From: Benincasa hispida
Lineage: Eukaryota > Streptophyta > Magnoliopsida > Cucurbitales > Cucurbitaceae
Length of the DNA: 64,000 nucleotides
Assembly (NCBI RefSeq): GCF_009727055.1
Contig: NC_052354.1
Span: 38,783,739-38,847,738, forward strand
Direction: 5' to 3'
In this document: piece after piece, positions 1 to 12,006 of the stretch
Numbering within the stretch: position 1 is the first letter of the stretch
Layout: the number at the start of each line of letters is the position of its first letter
Position numbers and translations under genes: made by a program
Notes under the pieces: model-generated
Told to the model about the DNA's origin: nothing
What the model saw: the letters and a program-made list of their open reading frames with translations, nothing else
Databases searched by the model: none

Positions 1-2310
1 CGCGCCCATGAAAAATAAAGCAAGTTCTTCAAAGAGCTTTATAGATCAAATTCTAACATTGTCTTTCTCATCAAGGGAGATGGTGACTTTTTCTAAAGAA
101 GAAGAAATTCATCCTTATGACATGTTTGGTATACCATGATAGAAAATATGATGCCAGCGGTTTCACAAGTTTGCTCACAGGCATTGACTTGGCAATTATG
201 CAAGATGTATGGTGGATGTCGTGTCGATGTTCGAAGAACTTCTGGGTGAGCTAAGTAGGTGGAAGTTGCACCATAAATTTCGGTAAGGTTTATCGGCATG
301 TGATGATAAAAGGACAAAATCTTGAAAGGTGGTATTCCAAGTGGTCTACTATTTATATTAGAGTGAGACATAATTCTCTAAGTTGAGAATGATGATTGTT
401 AACAAAGATAATTGGTGTATCAGAAAGTGAGAATCCTTCAAATATCTCGCCTAGATGGAATTTGTTGAGTTTTAGCAAAATATTAGATGTGCAACTGTCC
501 CATGTTAGAAAAGTTCAAAGAAGTGATGGGCTTCAAGTACTATAAAGGAAGCCCATATCCTTGGTTTCAAATCATCCCAATTAAAGCACTTTAAGCTTAA
601 ATGTATTTACTCTAATTCCTCTATTATTTTTTTACTTATTCCTATATAGTAGTTGGAGGTTTTTTCCAACAATAAAAAAATTAGAAAAATAAGCTATTTG
701 GGTTTGACACCATTTTGAAATGAAAATTTGAACATATATACTCCATCTTCCAGTTATCTTTTCATATAATATTTTATGAGACAAATATTCCAACTAGTTT
801 ATAATCATGTGAACTTTTGTTTATAATTTTTTTTAAAAAAATTGCATATAAGTGCTGAGAAGAAAATGCTAATTGTGTATTAGACTATTCTTAAAAGCAA
901 TAGTGTGCTAGGTTGTTCTTGGATAATGAAACTTGTAGCAATTTAATCCACTCATTCATGGAAAAGGATCAGTTTTCTATTGTATACCTCATATGAAATT
1001 TAAAAATAATACACCTATACTAGATTGATCACTAAGTTAGCTGAAACACCTAAAAATGATCATTCAAATTTATTTGGTTAAAGTATCATTTTAGTTTCTA
1101 TACTTTAGATTATATTACATTTTAGTCTTTGTACTTTTAATTGTTAAACTATAGTATTTGATACTTCCAATAAATCTTAAACTTTAGTCTTTTGAAGTCA
1201 ATTCTAATCGAAGTTGGTTAAATAATAATACTAATTTTCATGTAAAAAAAATACGGTGTAAATATTATTTCACAATTTATAAAGGGAATAGAGACTAAAT
1301 TGTTTTTTTTAAAAAAAAAATATATCAACAATGGACCGTTTTAAGATTTTATTGAAAATACATGAACTAATAATTATTTAATTGAGTTGAATTTTATTCC
1401 CCGTTTAATTAATAATTTTTAATTAGAGATTGTTTAGCAAAAGTTAAAATGAGTTATTTTATGGCAATTAATAAGCATTATTTAATAAGTTAAAAAGGAG
1501 TTAGCTTAATTGGTAAAAATTGTATATCTAGAGATCTGTTAAATTTAAGATTATAAAACCAGCAGTGAAAGTCATTAAATTTAAGATTATTATACCATCT
1601 AACCACTCTCATCTCGAAGTTAATAGTAATTTATCAATCAAAATATGCAGAAGTAAAATTATGAAATTTGGGACCTCTCTCTTACATCACGCATCTTGAC
1701 GCTTAATTTTGAAACCTTAATTTGTATTGCCGATGCAATAGGAAAGAGAAATAACAAACATATGTTGCTCAACAAGCAACCATTCGTGATAGTTTTGTGA
1801 GTTTTGATGAGTTGTCCATTAAATTTGAACTTAAGTTAAGTTTACCAATTCGTAATGAAAATTGGTATAATCGTAATAGGAATTGATTGATAGATAAATC
1901 GTAATGGACCACAATCGTAAATGTAATTAGATTATTTTTATCACGTTTAATTAGAGTTGTGAGTTTTGGTTTTACTATTATCGTTACCATTATCGTTACT
2001 TTTGAGAATCAAATGGTAACACTAACAGTAACAGTAAAGGTGTTAGAATTTATGATTTTTTCTCTAGAATAGTAACAATAATGATAATCGTAACAGTAAC
2101 AATAATAATGCAACGTAATTTTCAAACCTAATTGGATTGAGCACCCTCCAATCGTCAATCAATTTACATTTTTTATTAGAGGTTTGGAAGTGGGTCCTAG
2201 ATGTTATTACATGTGCAGAACACAAGTAAACACATCAAAGGTAATTAAATAGGACCCGCTTTTCACATTACCATTGATTTATCACGTTCTCATTGGGGTA
2301 ATATAGCCTT
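1..2310. other. Intergenic AT-rich DNA, no gene seen
   Basis: No frame has codon structure, splice context or recognisable motifs. The 92-aa and 73-aa frames here are chance frames in AT-rich DNA. The stretch holds one copy of a dispersed repeat (1073-1295) and a degenerate SINE-like piece near 1497-1640 with a TAGCTTAATTGG A-box-like start but no clear B box. It also holds a weak inverted repeat of GTTACCATTATCGTTACT type (about 1981-2000 against 2071-2090). Confidence 0.6.
1073..1295 (+). repeat. Dispersed repeat, 'TTGGTTAAA...TTTTAGT' family, copy 1
   Basis: Begins TTGGTTAAAGTATCATTTTA and carries the run 'tttagtctttgtactttta' followed by 'aataaatctta', then 'ggttaaataataa'. The same order recurs near 5897, 9174, 16973 and around 23446/26257, which identifies an interspersed family rather than unique sequence. 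No coding capacity. Confidence 0.6.
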
Positions 2311-2312
2311 AA

Positions 2313-2462
2313 TTTCCATTTGGTTAGTTTTCAATTTTAGCTTTAATTTTGAAAATTGTCTTAAAATCATTGACAACTTAATGTAAAAATCAGATGAAAA
2401 TAATATTTATAGGCTTTAGTTTTCAAAAACAAAAAACTAAATAATTATCAAACGAGACTTAG
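2313..2462. mobile_element. MITE-like element, 'TTTGGT(T/A)A' family
   Basis: The left end reads 'ccatttggttagttttcaa' and the right end 'caaaaaactaaataattat' then 'caaacgag', roughly inverted to each other. The interior is about 150 bp of non-coding AT-rich DNA. The same ends occur at 10865-11162 and 13116-13316. The family resembles hAT-type MITEs that begin near GTTTGGTAACC; class assignment is inference. Confidence 0.45.
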
Positions 2463-2862
2463 TTTCTATGATCGTCTCAATTTGATTTTTAATTGTACCT
2501 AAAATTTGAAATTGCATACTAATTAACTTTTTAGTAAAGATGGCGATTAGTTAATTTAACAAAATGATGACATGAAAATAAGGATGAGAAGATTTAATCT
2601 ACAAATCTTTTGGTCACTATCTAACATGTAGTATATATCATTTGAATTATGCTCGTTTTTGGCTATTTTTATATCTAAGTTAGCAATTGTTTATTTTTCA
2701 CACTCAATAACCTTTGCATTTATAAATTGGTTGTGTGTGTATATATACTTTTTTTTTTTTTAATGTTCGAGAGTGATATGTCCAATTAACTAAATAAATA
2801 TTTTAGTTTCTAATGTTTAGGTAATTTTCTTAATGTAATCACTATTGTTTAAGAAGTTCAAT

Positions 2863-4800
2863 TGTAACGATCTAACCTTTCGAGTACTCTGACAAAGGCG
2901 GTTACGAGTAAATACACATTTAAAATCCAGATAATTTGTTCAAAAAAATTCATTAAAACAATAAAGATTGTTTTTCCAAAATAAATTCAAAAACAAATAA
3001 ATAATAAATAAATAAAATTTTTATTCGGGGTCCCCTAAAAAATAATATTCATAAAGAAAACATTCAAAACGTTAAAATTTGCTGTCTCACATTAAATTCT
3101 AGTTTCAAAACATTCAAATGACAAAAACATAGATTGAGCAGAAGCGATTTCTTTTGTCCCTATATGGCTCTGTCACTCGCCAACCTGTTCCTATCATTAC
3201 CTGAAAAAATAAAGAACAAAGGATGAAACATTAATCACCAATAAGTGATCTCATTACCGAGATGAAGCTGTGCATTCACATGCCGTGAATGCTGTTTAGT
3301 GGAACTTTCATGGTGAAGCTATTCTGACCTGAATGGCTAACTATGGGGATAACTGACTCGCCTTAACTGGCTTAGTGCACACTTCAATCAGTAAAAAAGA
3401 AACATAATCGTTGTACCGAACACATGTCTAGTGGCCTAAAGGCACACCATCGATCATGGGAAAAGAAACATAATCGTGTACCTGTCGGTTCATGCATGTC
3501 TAGTTGGTCTGAAGGCACACCGTTAAATCATGGGAAAAGAAACATAAATGTATACCTGTCGATTCATGCATGTCTAGTGGCCTGAAGGCACACCGTCAAA
3601 CATGGAAAAAATAAACATGAACATGAAATTTTCGATGCATGCATGTCTAGCGGCCTGAAGGCTCATCTCAAACGTAAATTGACTCATCGGTCTCCTGTAA
3701 ATATACATGCATCCAGATGAGATGGTATATCGCCCTTACTAGTCTAATCATACATCATATACAAAATATTCATGGGTAGTTCCACAGCTCATATCATGAC
3801 TACATAACACGTAGTCTCAAACATACTCAAACTCCAAAAAAAAAAAAAAACATACATACATAATAAGGTATTACAACTTCCAAATCTAGCTTCTAGATCT
3901 CAATAAGTAACTTGACAAACCTAAATTAGGTTAAGTTGCCTAACACGGAAACTCCGATAATAGATTCATTTACCTCAAATTAAGTCAAGGACAGTTATCT
4001 CGACAATCAACTCCAACAATTTACTTGAACTAAAACCAACGAAAGGACCAAATGATCGTAAATCCTGCTAGAAAGCACGCCACTGATCTCCAAACTTCGA
4101 ATCGTAAATGTTCAAAAACTCGTTTTCCTTGTTAGATAGTGATCAGAAACCGCTCACAAACTGCAATCTAAAAGCAAAAACATAAAGGATATCAAACAAT
4201 TTGAGCCAAAAGCTAATAAGTGGTTAAGAACCTCCAAGAATTCTAAAAACTTACTCAAACTATCAATTTTGGTGACAATGGCATCAGCAGTGGTAGCAAC
4301 CATAGATAGGCAGTGAGTGTTGCTGTCAGACCGCCATGAATTGTTTAGGCTAGCGGGCTGGTAGTGAGGGTTTTGCATGAGAGGGTTTTGCGAGAGTGAG
4401 AGATAAGGAATTTCTAGTTTTACAGATTTTATTCAGCAACGATTACGAACAAAACCAGACTTCAAACAAGGATCCAATCGTTCAAAATGAACTCTATATG
4501 TCTCAAACAAACTGACCAAAATTTGCTCACGATCCAACGGTTCAAATTCTGACAATCAATAATTTTGTGGAAGCTATCGCCTGAAAAATTGAATTGCTTT
4601 CTCCCCTGATTTTTTGGTCTCTTTTCACTCTTATTTAATTTTGGAAAAATCTAAATTCTTTTATTTTTTTTTCAATTTTGAAAAGAAAATTAAAAATATT
4701 ATTTTCACAATATTCTTCAAAATCGCCGAAAGATTCAATCTCAGAGTTAAATAAAAGTCCAAATTAAAATCTATTTCCTATCCAATATTCATCTGGGTAT
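2863..4800 (-). mobile_element. LTR-like retroelement block, minus orientation, one end lost
   Basis: The left edge reads TGTAACGATCTAACC, so read on the minus strand it ends in ...GTTACA, typical of plant Ty3-type LTRs. The part near 4300-4560 (Asn-Pro-His-Tyr frame, 'ccgctcacaaac', 'gatccaacggttcaaattc') is a diverged inverted match to 20130-20500 inside the LTR at 19756-21890. I cannot find the matching terminus, and the right boundary is approximate. It contains a 73-bp tandem repeat. The 74-aa frame at 4154-4378 is a by-product of the repeat, not a gene. Confidence 0.5.
3423..3675. repeat. Tandem repeat, ~73-bp unit, 3.5 copies
   Basis: The units begin at 3423, 3495, 3569 and 3642 with CATGTCTAG(T/C)GGCCTGAAGG or a close variant. 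Unit lengths are 72, 74 and 73 bp, and the last is partial. Each full unit continues with a 'catgggaaaagaaacat' run and ends 'cgattcatg'. It lies inside the LTR-like block. Confidence 0.85.
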
Positions 4801-5700
4801 AAATCTATCGTTCAAGAAAACCAATAGATAGATTAAGATTTTGATCCATGCAAGACTACCACAGTGCGTCTGGCCTTATTACACAAAATAATTCTCCTTT
4901 ACGCATAGATTATATTTACGAGTGAACTATTCACATACCACAGATACATCACTATGTGAAATTCAAATTAGACCTGTTTTTTTTTAAGCTTGGCCAAACA
5001 CCCAGTATATAGAGAGATCCCCACTTAGAATCCTAATCTGAGGTCTGTGTGATTGAGTGGCAATGAAATCTTTTTCAATTTTTGCCCAGAATAATTAAGT
5101 ATCCAGATTTATAGATAATAAGTCCACTAATATGACTATATTAATTTATATTCAACCATGATTCAAGAATAAACCGTGTGTGTTAACCAAACATTGTTTT
5201 AACTAATCCCGCCATATACGATAAAATTTGTAGATACCCTACATTTATAAACTCTATGAGAATATATATAAGTTTTGGCACCTGAATTTTATTTAACCCA
5301 ATAAAATTTTCAATAATAATGTACTAAGTAATTTAAGGTAACTTTCACTGAAAAGATAAATCGTCTTTGATGTATACACTAATCAAGTTCCTATATATTT
5401 AAACATTTATCAATAATATTATTGCCTTTCACAACTAAAATCCTAAAATTGGTTGGTGATAAACTTACCTGACATATATGATTCTTAGCGAAATAGTAAA
5501 AGAGTTTTATAAGGGAAAAATATCATCTAATGAAGATAAGACAATTCAAATTTATTTCTATAGGCTAGGGGCCAAAAGTTTTATTTTAAAAAAAAAAAAA
5601 AAAATTGGAAAACAAATGAAGATGCATGATAATAATTGAATAACTTGCATAAATGGATTTCTACAATTGCTTGTATAACTTGTATTATATTTTTGACTCA
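4801..5700. other. Intergenic AT-rich DNA upstream of the GMC gene
   Basis: No coding frame is supported. A 13-18 nt poly-A run sits at about 5587-5603. The last ~100 bases before the next gene are its likely promoter. Confidence 0.5.
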
Positions 5701-5710
5701 ATCCTATGTC

Positions 5711-5718
5711 TATATAAA
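5711..5718 (+). promoter_or_regulatory. TATA box of the GMC oxidoreductase gene
   Basis: TATATAAA lies 52 bases upstream of the predicted ATG at 5770. Plant transcription starts usually fall about 30 bases after the TATA box, which would leave a 5' UTR of roughly 25-30 bases. The motif is seen; its use is inferred from spacing. Confidence 0.55.
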
Positions 5719-5769
5719 CATCAATGGTTGCAAAAGCAATTATACAGAAGAAGTGAGAATTGTTCAACC

Positions 5770-8700
5770 ATGGCTGCCTTTCTCCTTCTCATTCTTGTCT
5801 TTCTCACTCACTCCCAATTAGGACTCAATCAAGGTAAAAACCCTTCTATCTTTCTTGTTTCTTTGGACTCACTCTTCTTCTTGTTCAAGACTCGACTTAT
5901 CATTTTGATTCATGTACTTTAAATTTTGTTCAATTTTAGTCTTTGTACTTTTAATAAAAATCTTAAATTTAGTTCTTCAAAGTTATAATTTTATCGAAAT
6001 TGGTTAAATAATAAGAGGCAATTGCAACTTTAATTAAAAAAATTGAAAATTGGGTCCGTGTTAGGTTTTGCTTTTTTGCAAACATATCAAAAAAACTTCC
6101 GCCTGAAAATTTGATTGTTATTTGATTTCTATGTGATTGTTATGTGATTCCTATCTGATTTCTATGTGATTGTTATGTGATTGTCACACCTACAATTACA
6201 AAAAAGTTGAAGTCATGACTTTGGTTTCCTAAAATGTATTTGTCATACAATTCAATTTCTCGAATAATAACAAGAAATTTCATACAATAAAATGAAAATA
6301 TGATAATGTGTCTTTAAAATTTATAGTAAAAATGTTAATATAAATAATTAGATTTTTTTTTTTTTTTTAAAGATTCAACAATAAACTAATAGTAGGGACT
6401 AAATTTAAGATTTATATAAACTAGTAGTAAAAACTAAATTTAAGATTTATTGAAAGTACATGGTTTAGAATTGAACGTTTGAAAATATAATTACTAAAAT
6501 AGAACATGTCTAAAAGTAAGAAGACTAAAATGAGATTTTAACCTTATTATTATATTTTGTTTTTTTTTTTTTCTTTTTTAGTAAATGGGTATGAGAATTC
6601 AGATCTCCGTTCTCAAAGAATGAATATATATGAATTACCACTTAACTATGCTCACTTTGACATTAAGATATGTACTAATGCATGTTCTATTATATCATTG
6701 ATTGTCATGCATATTTTATCTAAAATACATAAGTCTCCGTAAAAGAGTTAAAAGGTCCATTCGATAACAATTTCGGTTCAATTTTTTCTAATCATTTTTT
6801 TTACCATATTTTACTCTAGTTTTCATGTTCCCAAATTTCTGGGAAAAAAAAACAAAGTTTTTATAAACGATTTTTTTCTTTTTTTAATTAATTTGACTTA
6901 GTTTTTTTTATATATATAATATTTTTAACCGTAGGTAACAAAAGAAAAAAATGATTGATGAATAAGTAGTGTTTATAAGTTCTGTTTTCAAAAGTCAATA
7001 TTGAAAGACCAAATTGTTAGCAATAAGCTCTTACTACTTGTTTTTTATTTCACTTTTTTAATATTAGTTGTTAGATGGAAATTGATAGATATACTTTTGG
7101 ATTTAGTAAATTAATTCTTAAAAATTAATTGCATGAAGGCAAACTTGATTCCATTTTTCCTAAAACAATTAAAAAAAAAGAAAAAAATTCAAAAAAATTA
7201 TTTCAAAGTTTCACCATTTGTCTTCTTATATATAATTACTCAATTTGTTCTATTAAATACATTGAGATAAAAAAAATGTACTTTCATCGAAGTGATGGTT
7301 TAATCCATATATATAGAATGTAAAGTTTTGGTCCTTATATAGTATATTTCAAAATAAATAGGACTAGTTATATAATTGTCTAAAATTTTCTGTTTTTACT
7401 TGAATAGTTTAATTGGCTATTATTTTACACAAAAGTCTTGTCCAATTTACCATTTGTACTATATAATTGATAGGTATATGAACAGGATAATTTATATTAT
7501 ATATCGACATATACACCAAACAATATATGCGATATATATTTATATTTTTCATTATATTTGTAGACAAACCAAAAACTAAACTATGGTATATGTGATGCAT
7601 ATTTACATTTGTTAACTATATTACCAGTATATTTGATATATACTTGATATTTCAATTAAGATATGGACGGTTTTTACTTAGGAATATAGAAAAAAATAAA
7701 CAAAACTTCCTAAAATGAAGGAAACATTAATTTTAAATATCATGGTGTTAAATGAATATCATCCAAAATTAATAAATAACAAAGATATAGTCAAAATTCA
7801 AAAATGATGTTATTAAAGAAAGAATTAAATATTTCAAAAATTGATTGATGAGATATAATCTAATTAATGGTGCTTCGAAATATAAAATCTCTATATAATT
7901 AATTCTAAATTCGAAAATGATATATATTTTATTTTAAAATATAACAAAATTAAAAGAGAATCTATGAAAAGGTTAAATTGTCCCAAAATGTTGCTTAAAT
8001 CTATTTATGAAATATTACAAAATTTTAGGATATTGATAAAATATAAGTTATGTATAGCAAGCTGATTTCCTAAATCTTTTTACATTCATTTTATAACAAC
8101 TTACTCCTCACCTTTAGTAAGTAATAATTTAATCATTTAGTTTTACTCACTCAATTTACTCATTGTATATCAACCTAGTCGAGATGGTCGGATGCAACTT
8201 ATTGATTCTTTCATCCTTTTAACTTCTTGTTCAAAAGAAATTTTGATCCTTAATTTATAATTTTTATAACTTAGTCTATATCAAAAAAAAAAAAAAAAAT
8301 CACATTAAGGGTGAAGTATCTATTCTTTATTATGTTATGATTTAGTTTCGGTAATATGTAGAATATAAACACATTCGATCTCGAAGTGGTTTACCCTTTT
8401 ACACATGAAGAAAAATCTATTAATTCTTAAAAATATTTTAAGATATAAAGATATTAATCCCTAAAATTATATTTATATGAAGTTATGTGTTTTGTTTAGA
8501 TGTTAGCTACATGAAATTTGTACGCAATGCTAGTGAGTTTCCAGAAAAAGAAGAATATGACTACATAATAGTAGGTGGAGGAACAACAGGATGCCCATTA
8601 GCTGCAACGTTATCAAAAAATTTCTCTACCCTCCTCATTGAAAGAGGCAGTGAACCCAGTAAATATCCCTCTGTATTGAACGAACAAGAGTTGTTAAACG

Positions 8701-11700
8701 TTTTCACTGTTGAAGATGACGGTAAAAATCCCTTCAACCGGTTCATTTCCGAAGACGGTGTCGAGAACATAAGAGGGCGGATTCTTGGTGGCACCAGCAT
8801 GATCAATGGCGGCGTGTACTCGAGAGCGAATCCAGAGTTCTTCAAAACACAATTAGGGATGCAAGAATTGGACATGGAAATGGTGGAGAAGGCATATCAA
8901 TGGGTTGAAGAGGCTATAGTGTATAAACCAAGTTTGAATCTTTGGCAAGCTGCTTTTAGAAGATTCCTTGTTGAAGGTGGAGTTCAGCCTGATAATGGGT
9001 TTGATTTAAGAGACATTGTTGGGACTAAAATTTCAGGTTCTATCTTTGATGAGAATGGGATTAGACATGGAGCTGTGGAGCTTTTAAATAAGGCTAAACC
9101 TACAAATCTCAAAGTTGCTGTCCAGGCTACAGTTCAAAGAATTCTCTTCTCTGGTTAGTGTTAGTGCATATAGCGTTTGTTCAATTTTAATCTCTGTATT
9201 TTTAATTTTCCAATTTTAGTCTCTATAGTTTTTTATAAATCTTAAATAATTTATTCCGAATACTAGTTTGTTATTATTTTTTTTTTTTGTTACCCTATAG
9301 TATTTTTACTATAAATTTTAAAAGCAGATTCACCTAGTTTTAAAAAAAATAAACAAATAGTAAATTATGTAATTATGTTTTGGAGGAAGATGTAGAGTTT
9401 AATTCTATGGATTATAATTAGAAATTACTTTATATGTTGGAAAATTCTTATAAATAAAAAAAAAATCTCAAAAATATTTATATTTTATAGCAAAAAGTTC
9501 CAAAAGTGTTTGTATTTTTTGAACTTTTTTCTATAAATTGTAAATATTTTTAAATATTTTTTTATATTTAAAAAGTTCCCTTCTATGTTTTCATAAAACT
9601 CTAAGGAAAACTACATATTTATGAGGGTTTTTTTCTTAATCAAACTATAGGACTACCCCTTCATTATTTTTATCAAACCATAAAAACTAAAACTTTTAAA
9701 ACCATGGTGTATAAATTCTAGCTTTTGTCAAACTATAGGAATCAATTTTATAATTTAATAAAAAAGAAACGCTACATTTTGACTTCTTGCATAAGAAAAA
9801 TAAAATTTATTTTAGTTTTGGAACTATTAAAAACAAATCATGTTAGATTGTTGGTATAACTATTTTCTTGAATATAATGGTGAATTTAAATACTTTATCG
9901 ACCGTTTCTATATTTTATATAGGTTTATCAGCAAGAGGAGTTTTGTATTCAGATTCAAAAGGAAAATTACACACAGCATTCATCCGTGAAAAAGGAGAGA
10001 TAATTCTAAGTGCTGGAGCTCTTGGAAGTCCTCAACTTCTCCTTCTAAGTGGGGTTGGCCCAAAATCTTATCTTTCGTCCTTAAAACTACGTGTCGTCCT
10101 TAATCAACCACATGTCGGTCAATTCATGTCGGACAATCCCCGTTTTGGTATCATCTTAGCTCTTTCATTTCGATTAGCCTTCAGCTCTTCAAAAGTGATA
10201 GGAATTTCACAAAACAATAGCTACTACTTCCAATCCATTGCTAGTACAACACCACTCTCAATTCCACCATTATTTAGTATTTTTCCTCCCAATTCCACTT
10301 CTTTAACAACTACCAGCTTAGCCACCATCGGCGGAAAATTTTCTAAAATTTCTTCTTTTGGCTCGCTTCACTTAAATTCTTCCACTGATGTGAAGAACAA
10401 TCCCATTGTTCGATTCAATTATTATTCTCATCCTGATGATCTTGCTAAATGTGTTAGAGGAGTGAGAAAAGTGGGAGATTTTCTTAAAACTCCAACCATA
10501 GAAAATATTAAGACGAGGGATCTGGAAGGTAATAAGACGCTTCAATTTGTAGGGCTTCCGTTGCCAGAAAATTTGTCGGATGATACTTTAGTTGGAGAGT
10601 TTTGTAAGAAGACAGTTACATCGTATTGGCATTACCATGGAGGATGTTTGGTCGGAAAAGTCGTCGACAGTAATTATAGCGTCATCGGAATTAAAAATTT
10701 GCGTGTACTTGACGGCTCTACTTTCGCCGTCTCGCCTGGATCCAATCCTACTGCCACTCTTATGATGCTCGCCCGGTGAGTAATTAACGCCTTCGGTTCC
10801 ATTTAGGTATCTAAGTGTTCCTGAAGTTTGTTTTTTATGGCTCTACTGTGTCTCTCTGTCAAATCCCGTTTAGTAACCATTTTGCTATTTTATTTTTTGT
10901 TTTTAAAAATTAAACATATTTTCTCCTCATTTTTTGTAATGTGCATTCCTTCTTAAGTACAATAATTAAATTCTTAGTCAAATTTCAAACACAAAAATAA
11001 ATTTTTAAAAGCGACATTTTTTAATTTTCAAAATTTAGCTTAATTTCTTAAATCATTTGTAAAAATGAGATAACAAATGAAGAAATTTTTAGATAAAAGT
11101 AGTGTCTAATATGCTTACCTTTTAAAAACAAAAAACAAAAAATGAAATGATTACCAAAATAGACAAAAATGGTTGAGATTGAAAACTTATTTCCCCAAGA
11201 TCTTATTGAATAATGTTTTGAAAATGAGTATAGGATTTGTTGGTTTGTTGTCTAGTTATTTAGAATGTTTTTTCTTATTAAAAATGAAAATAAAAAATTA
11301 TAAGAAAGAAAGAAATAGAGTGTAGCTTTTAAGAATTTGGTTATGCTTTTAGAATTTGGCATGTGTTTCAAGATTATATTTAGCGGTTATTAGGAAGCAA
11401 GTGGATTTGATTTGTGAATCAACATATAATGGTTATTAAGAGACAATCACATTATTGTGACGATAATTAATTATGTTTTCTAAGTGTTGAATGTGATTCT
11501 ATGGTTTCTATCTAGTTATTTAGAATATTTTCTTTTTCAAAAGTGAAGATGAATTTTAAGTTTCTTTTTCTTTAAAAAAAAAAAATACATTTGATTTGTG
11601 TTTAAAATATTTTAAATTAATTGTGAGAAAGCAAGCAAACATTTCAGAAATAGAAAACTAAAAAGAAAATATTTTTTTCAAATAGAACCTTAATTTTTAG

Positions 11701-12006
11701 GAGTTTTATTTATTTAGTAGATGTACTTTTAAAAAGTTTAAAACAAGCACTGGTCCATGAAACTTTAGGGTATTAATTAAATCCTTAACCTAAAATAATC
11801 AAGACTTTAATTATTTTTTATTTATCATTTTTAGGAATATTGAAAACTTTATCAATAAATAATCGCATTAATATATATTTTTTAAAGAAAAATAACAAAT
11901 ACAATTTTATGTGCTCTTTATTTTTCAATAAAAATTCATCTATTATTTATTTCAAAATAATTGCAGGTATGTTGGCCTTCGGATGCTGCAACAAAGAGGG
12001 GTGTAA
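5770..12006 (+). CDS. (R)-mandelonitrile lyase-like GMC oxidoreductase, 4 exons
   Basis: Exons: 5770-5833, 8500-9153, 9923-10775 and 11967-12006. All junctions are GT-AG, phases agree, and the sum is 1611 nt (536 aa plus stop), a normal length for plant mandelonitrile-lyase-like flavoproteins. Residues 1-20 form a hydrophobic signal peptide (MAAFLLLILVFL), so the product probably enters the secretory route. The FAD dinucleotide-binding motif GGGTTG is at 47-52, with the ribose-binding acidic residue at Glu69 (IERG). GMC signature 1 is GRILGGTSMINGG (from 114). GMC signature 2 is GALGSPQLLLLSGVG (271-285). The conserved C-terminal active-site block is YWHYHGG (474-480), with SNPTAT at 513-518. 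Family members bind FAD and either cleave cyanohydrins such as mandelonitrile or oxidise alcohols. Here the second active-site position is Asn514, where rosaceous hydroxynitrile lyases have His, so lyase activity should not be assumed. N-glycosylation sequons include NAS at 31 and NFS at 62. No stop or frameshift breaks the model; the short first exon is the least certain part. Confidence 0.9.
5897..6543. mobile_element. MITE-like inverted-repeat element in intron 1 of the GMC gene
   Basis: The left arm starts 'ttatcattttgattcatg' and runs through 'ttttagtctttgtactttta' and 'aatcttaaatttagt'. The right arm ends 'gactaaaatgagattttaa' plus 'cc', whose reverse complement begins GGTTAAAATCTCATTTTAGT and also contains 'aatcttaaatttagt'. 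The two arms are therefore diverged terminal inverted repeats of the dispersed family seen at 1073 and 16973. No transposase. A (T)n run lies inside. Confidence 0.6.
6544..8499. other. Rest of intron 1, no nested gene
   Basis: AT-rich intronic DNA with several homopolymer runs and a 'gatatat' rich segment near 7490-7640. Short frames of 60-67 aa here lack any recognisable motif and are discarded. It ends in the acceptor TTTTGTTTAG used by exon 2. Confidence 0.6.
9174..9330 (+). repeat. Dispersed repeat fragment in intron 2 of the GMC gene
   Basis: Carries the family pattern 'ttcaattttaatctctgta', 'ttttagtctctatag', 'taaatcttaa' and 'actagtttgttatt', matching the copies at 5897 and 16973. The remainder of intron 2 to 9922 is AT-rich with no coding signal. 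Confidence 0.5.
10865..11162. mobile_element. MITE-like element in intron 3 of the GMC gene
   Basis: The left end reads CCCGTTTAGTAACCATTTT. The right end reads 'aaaatgaaatgattacc', then 'aaaatag', the inverted counterpart. Poly-A/T 'gtttttaaaaa' tracts sit just inside each end. At about 300 bp it is non-coding and related to 2313-2462 and 13116-13316. Confidence 0.55.

Noticed and set aside
3423..3675. CRISPR-like regular repeats at 3.4-3.7 kb
   Set aside because: The units are directly abutting 73-mers without unique spacers, in a plant LTR context.
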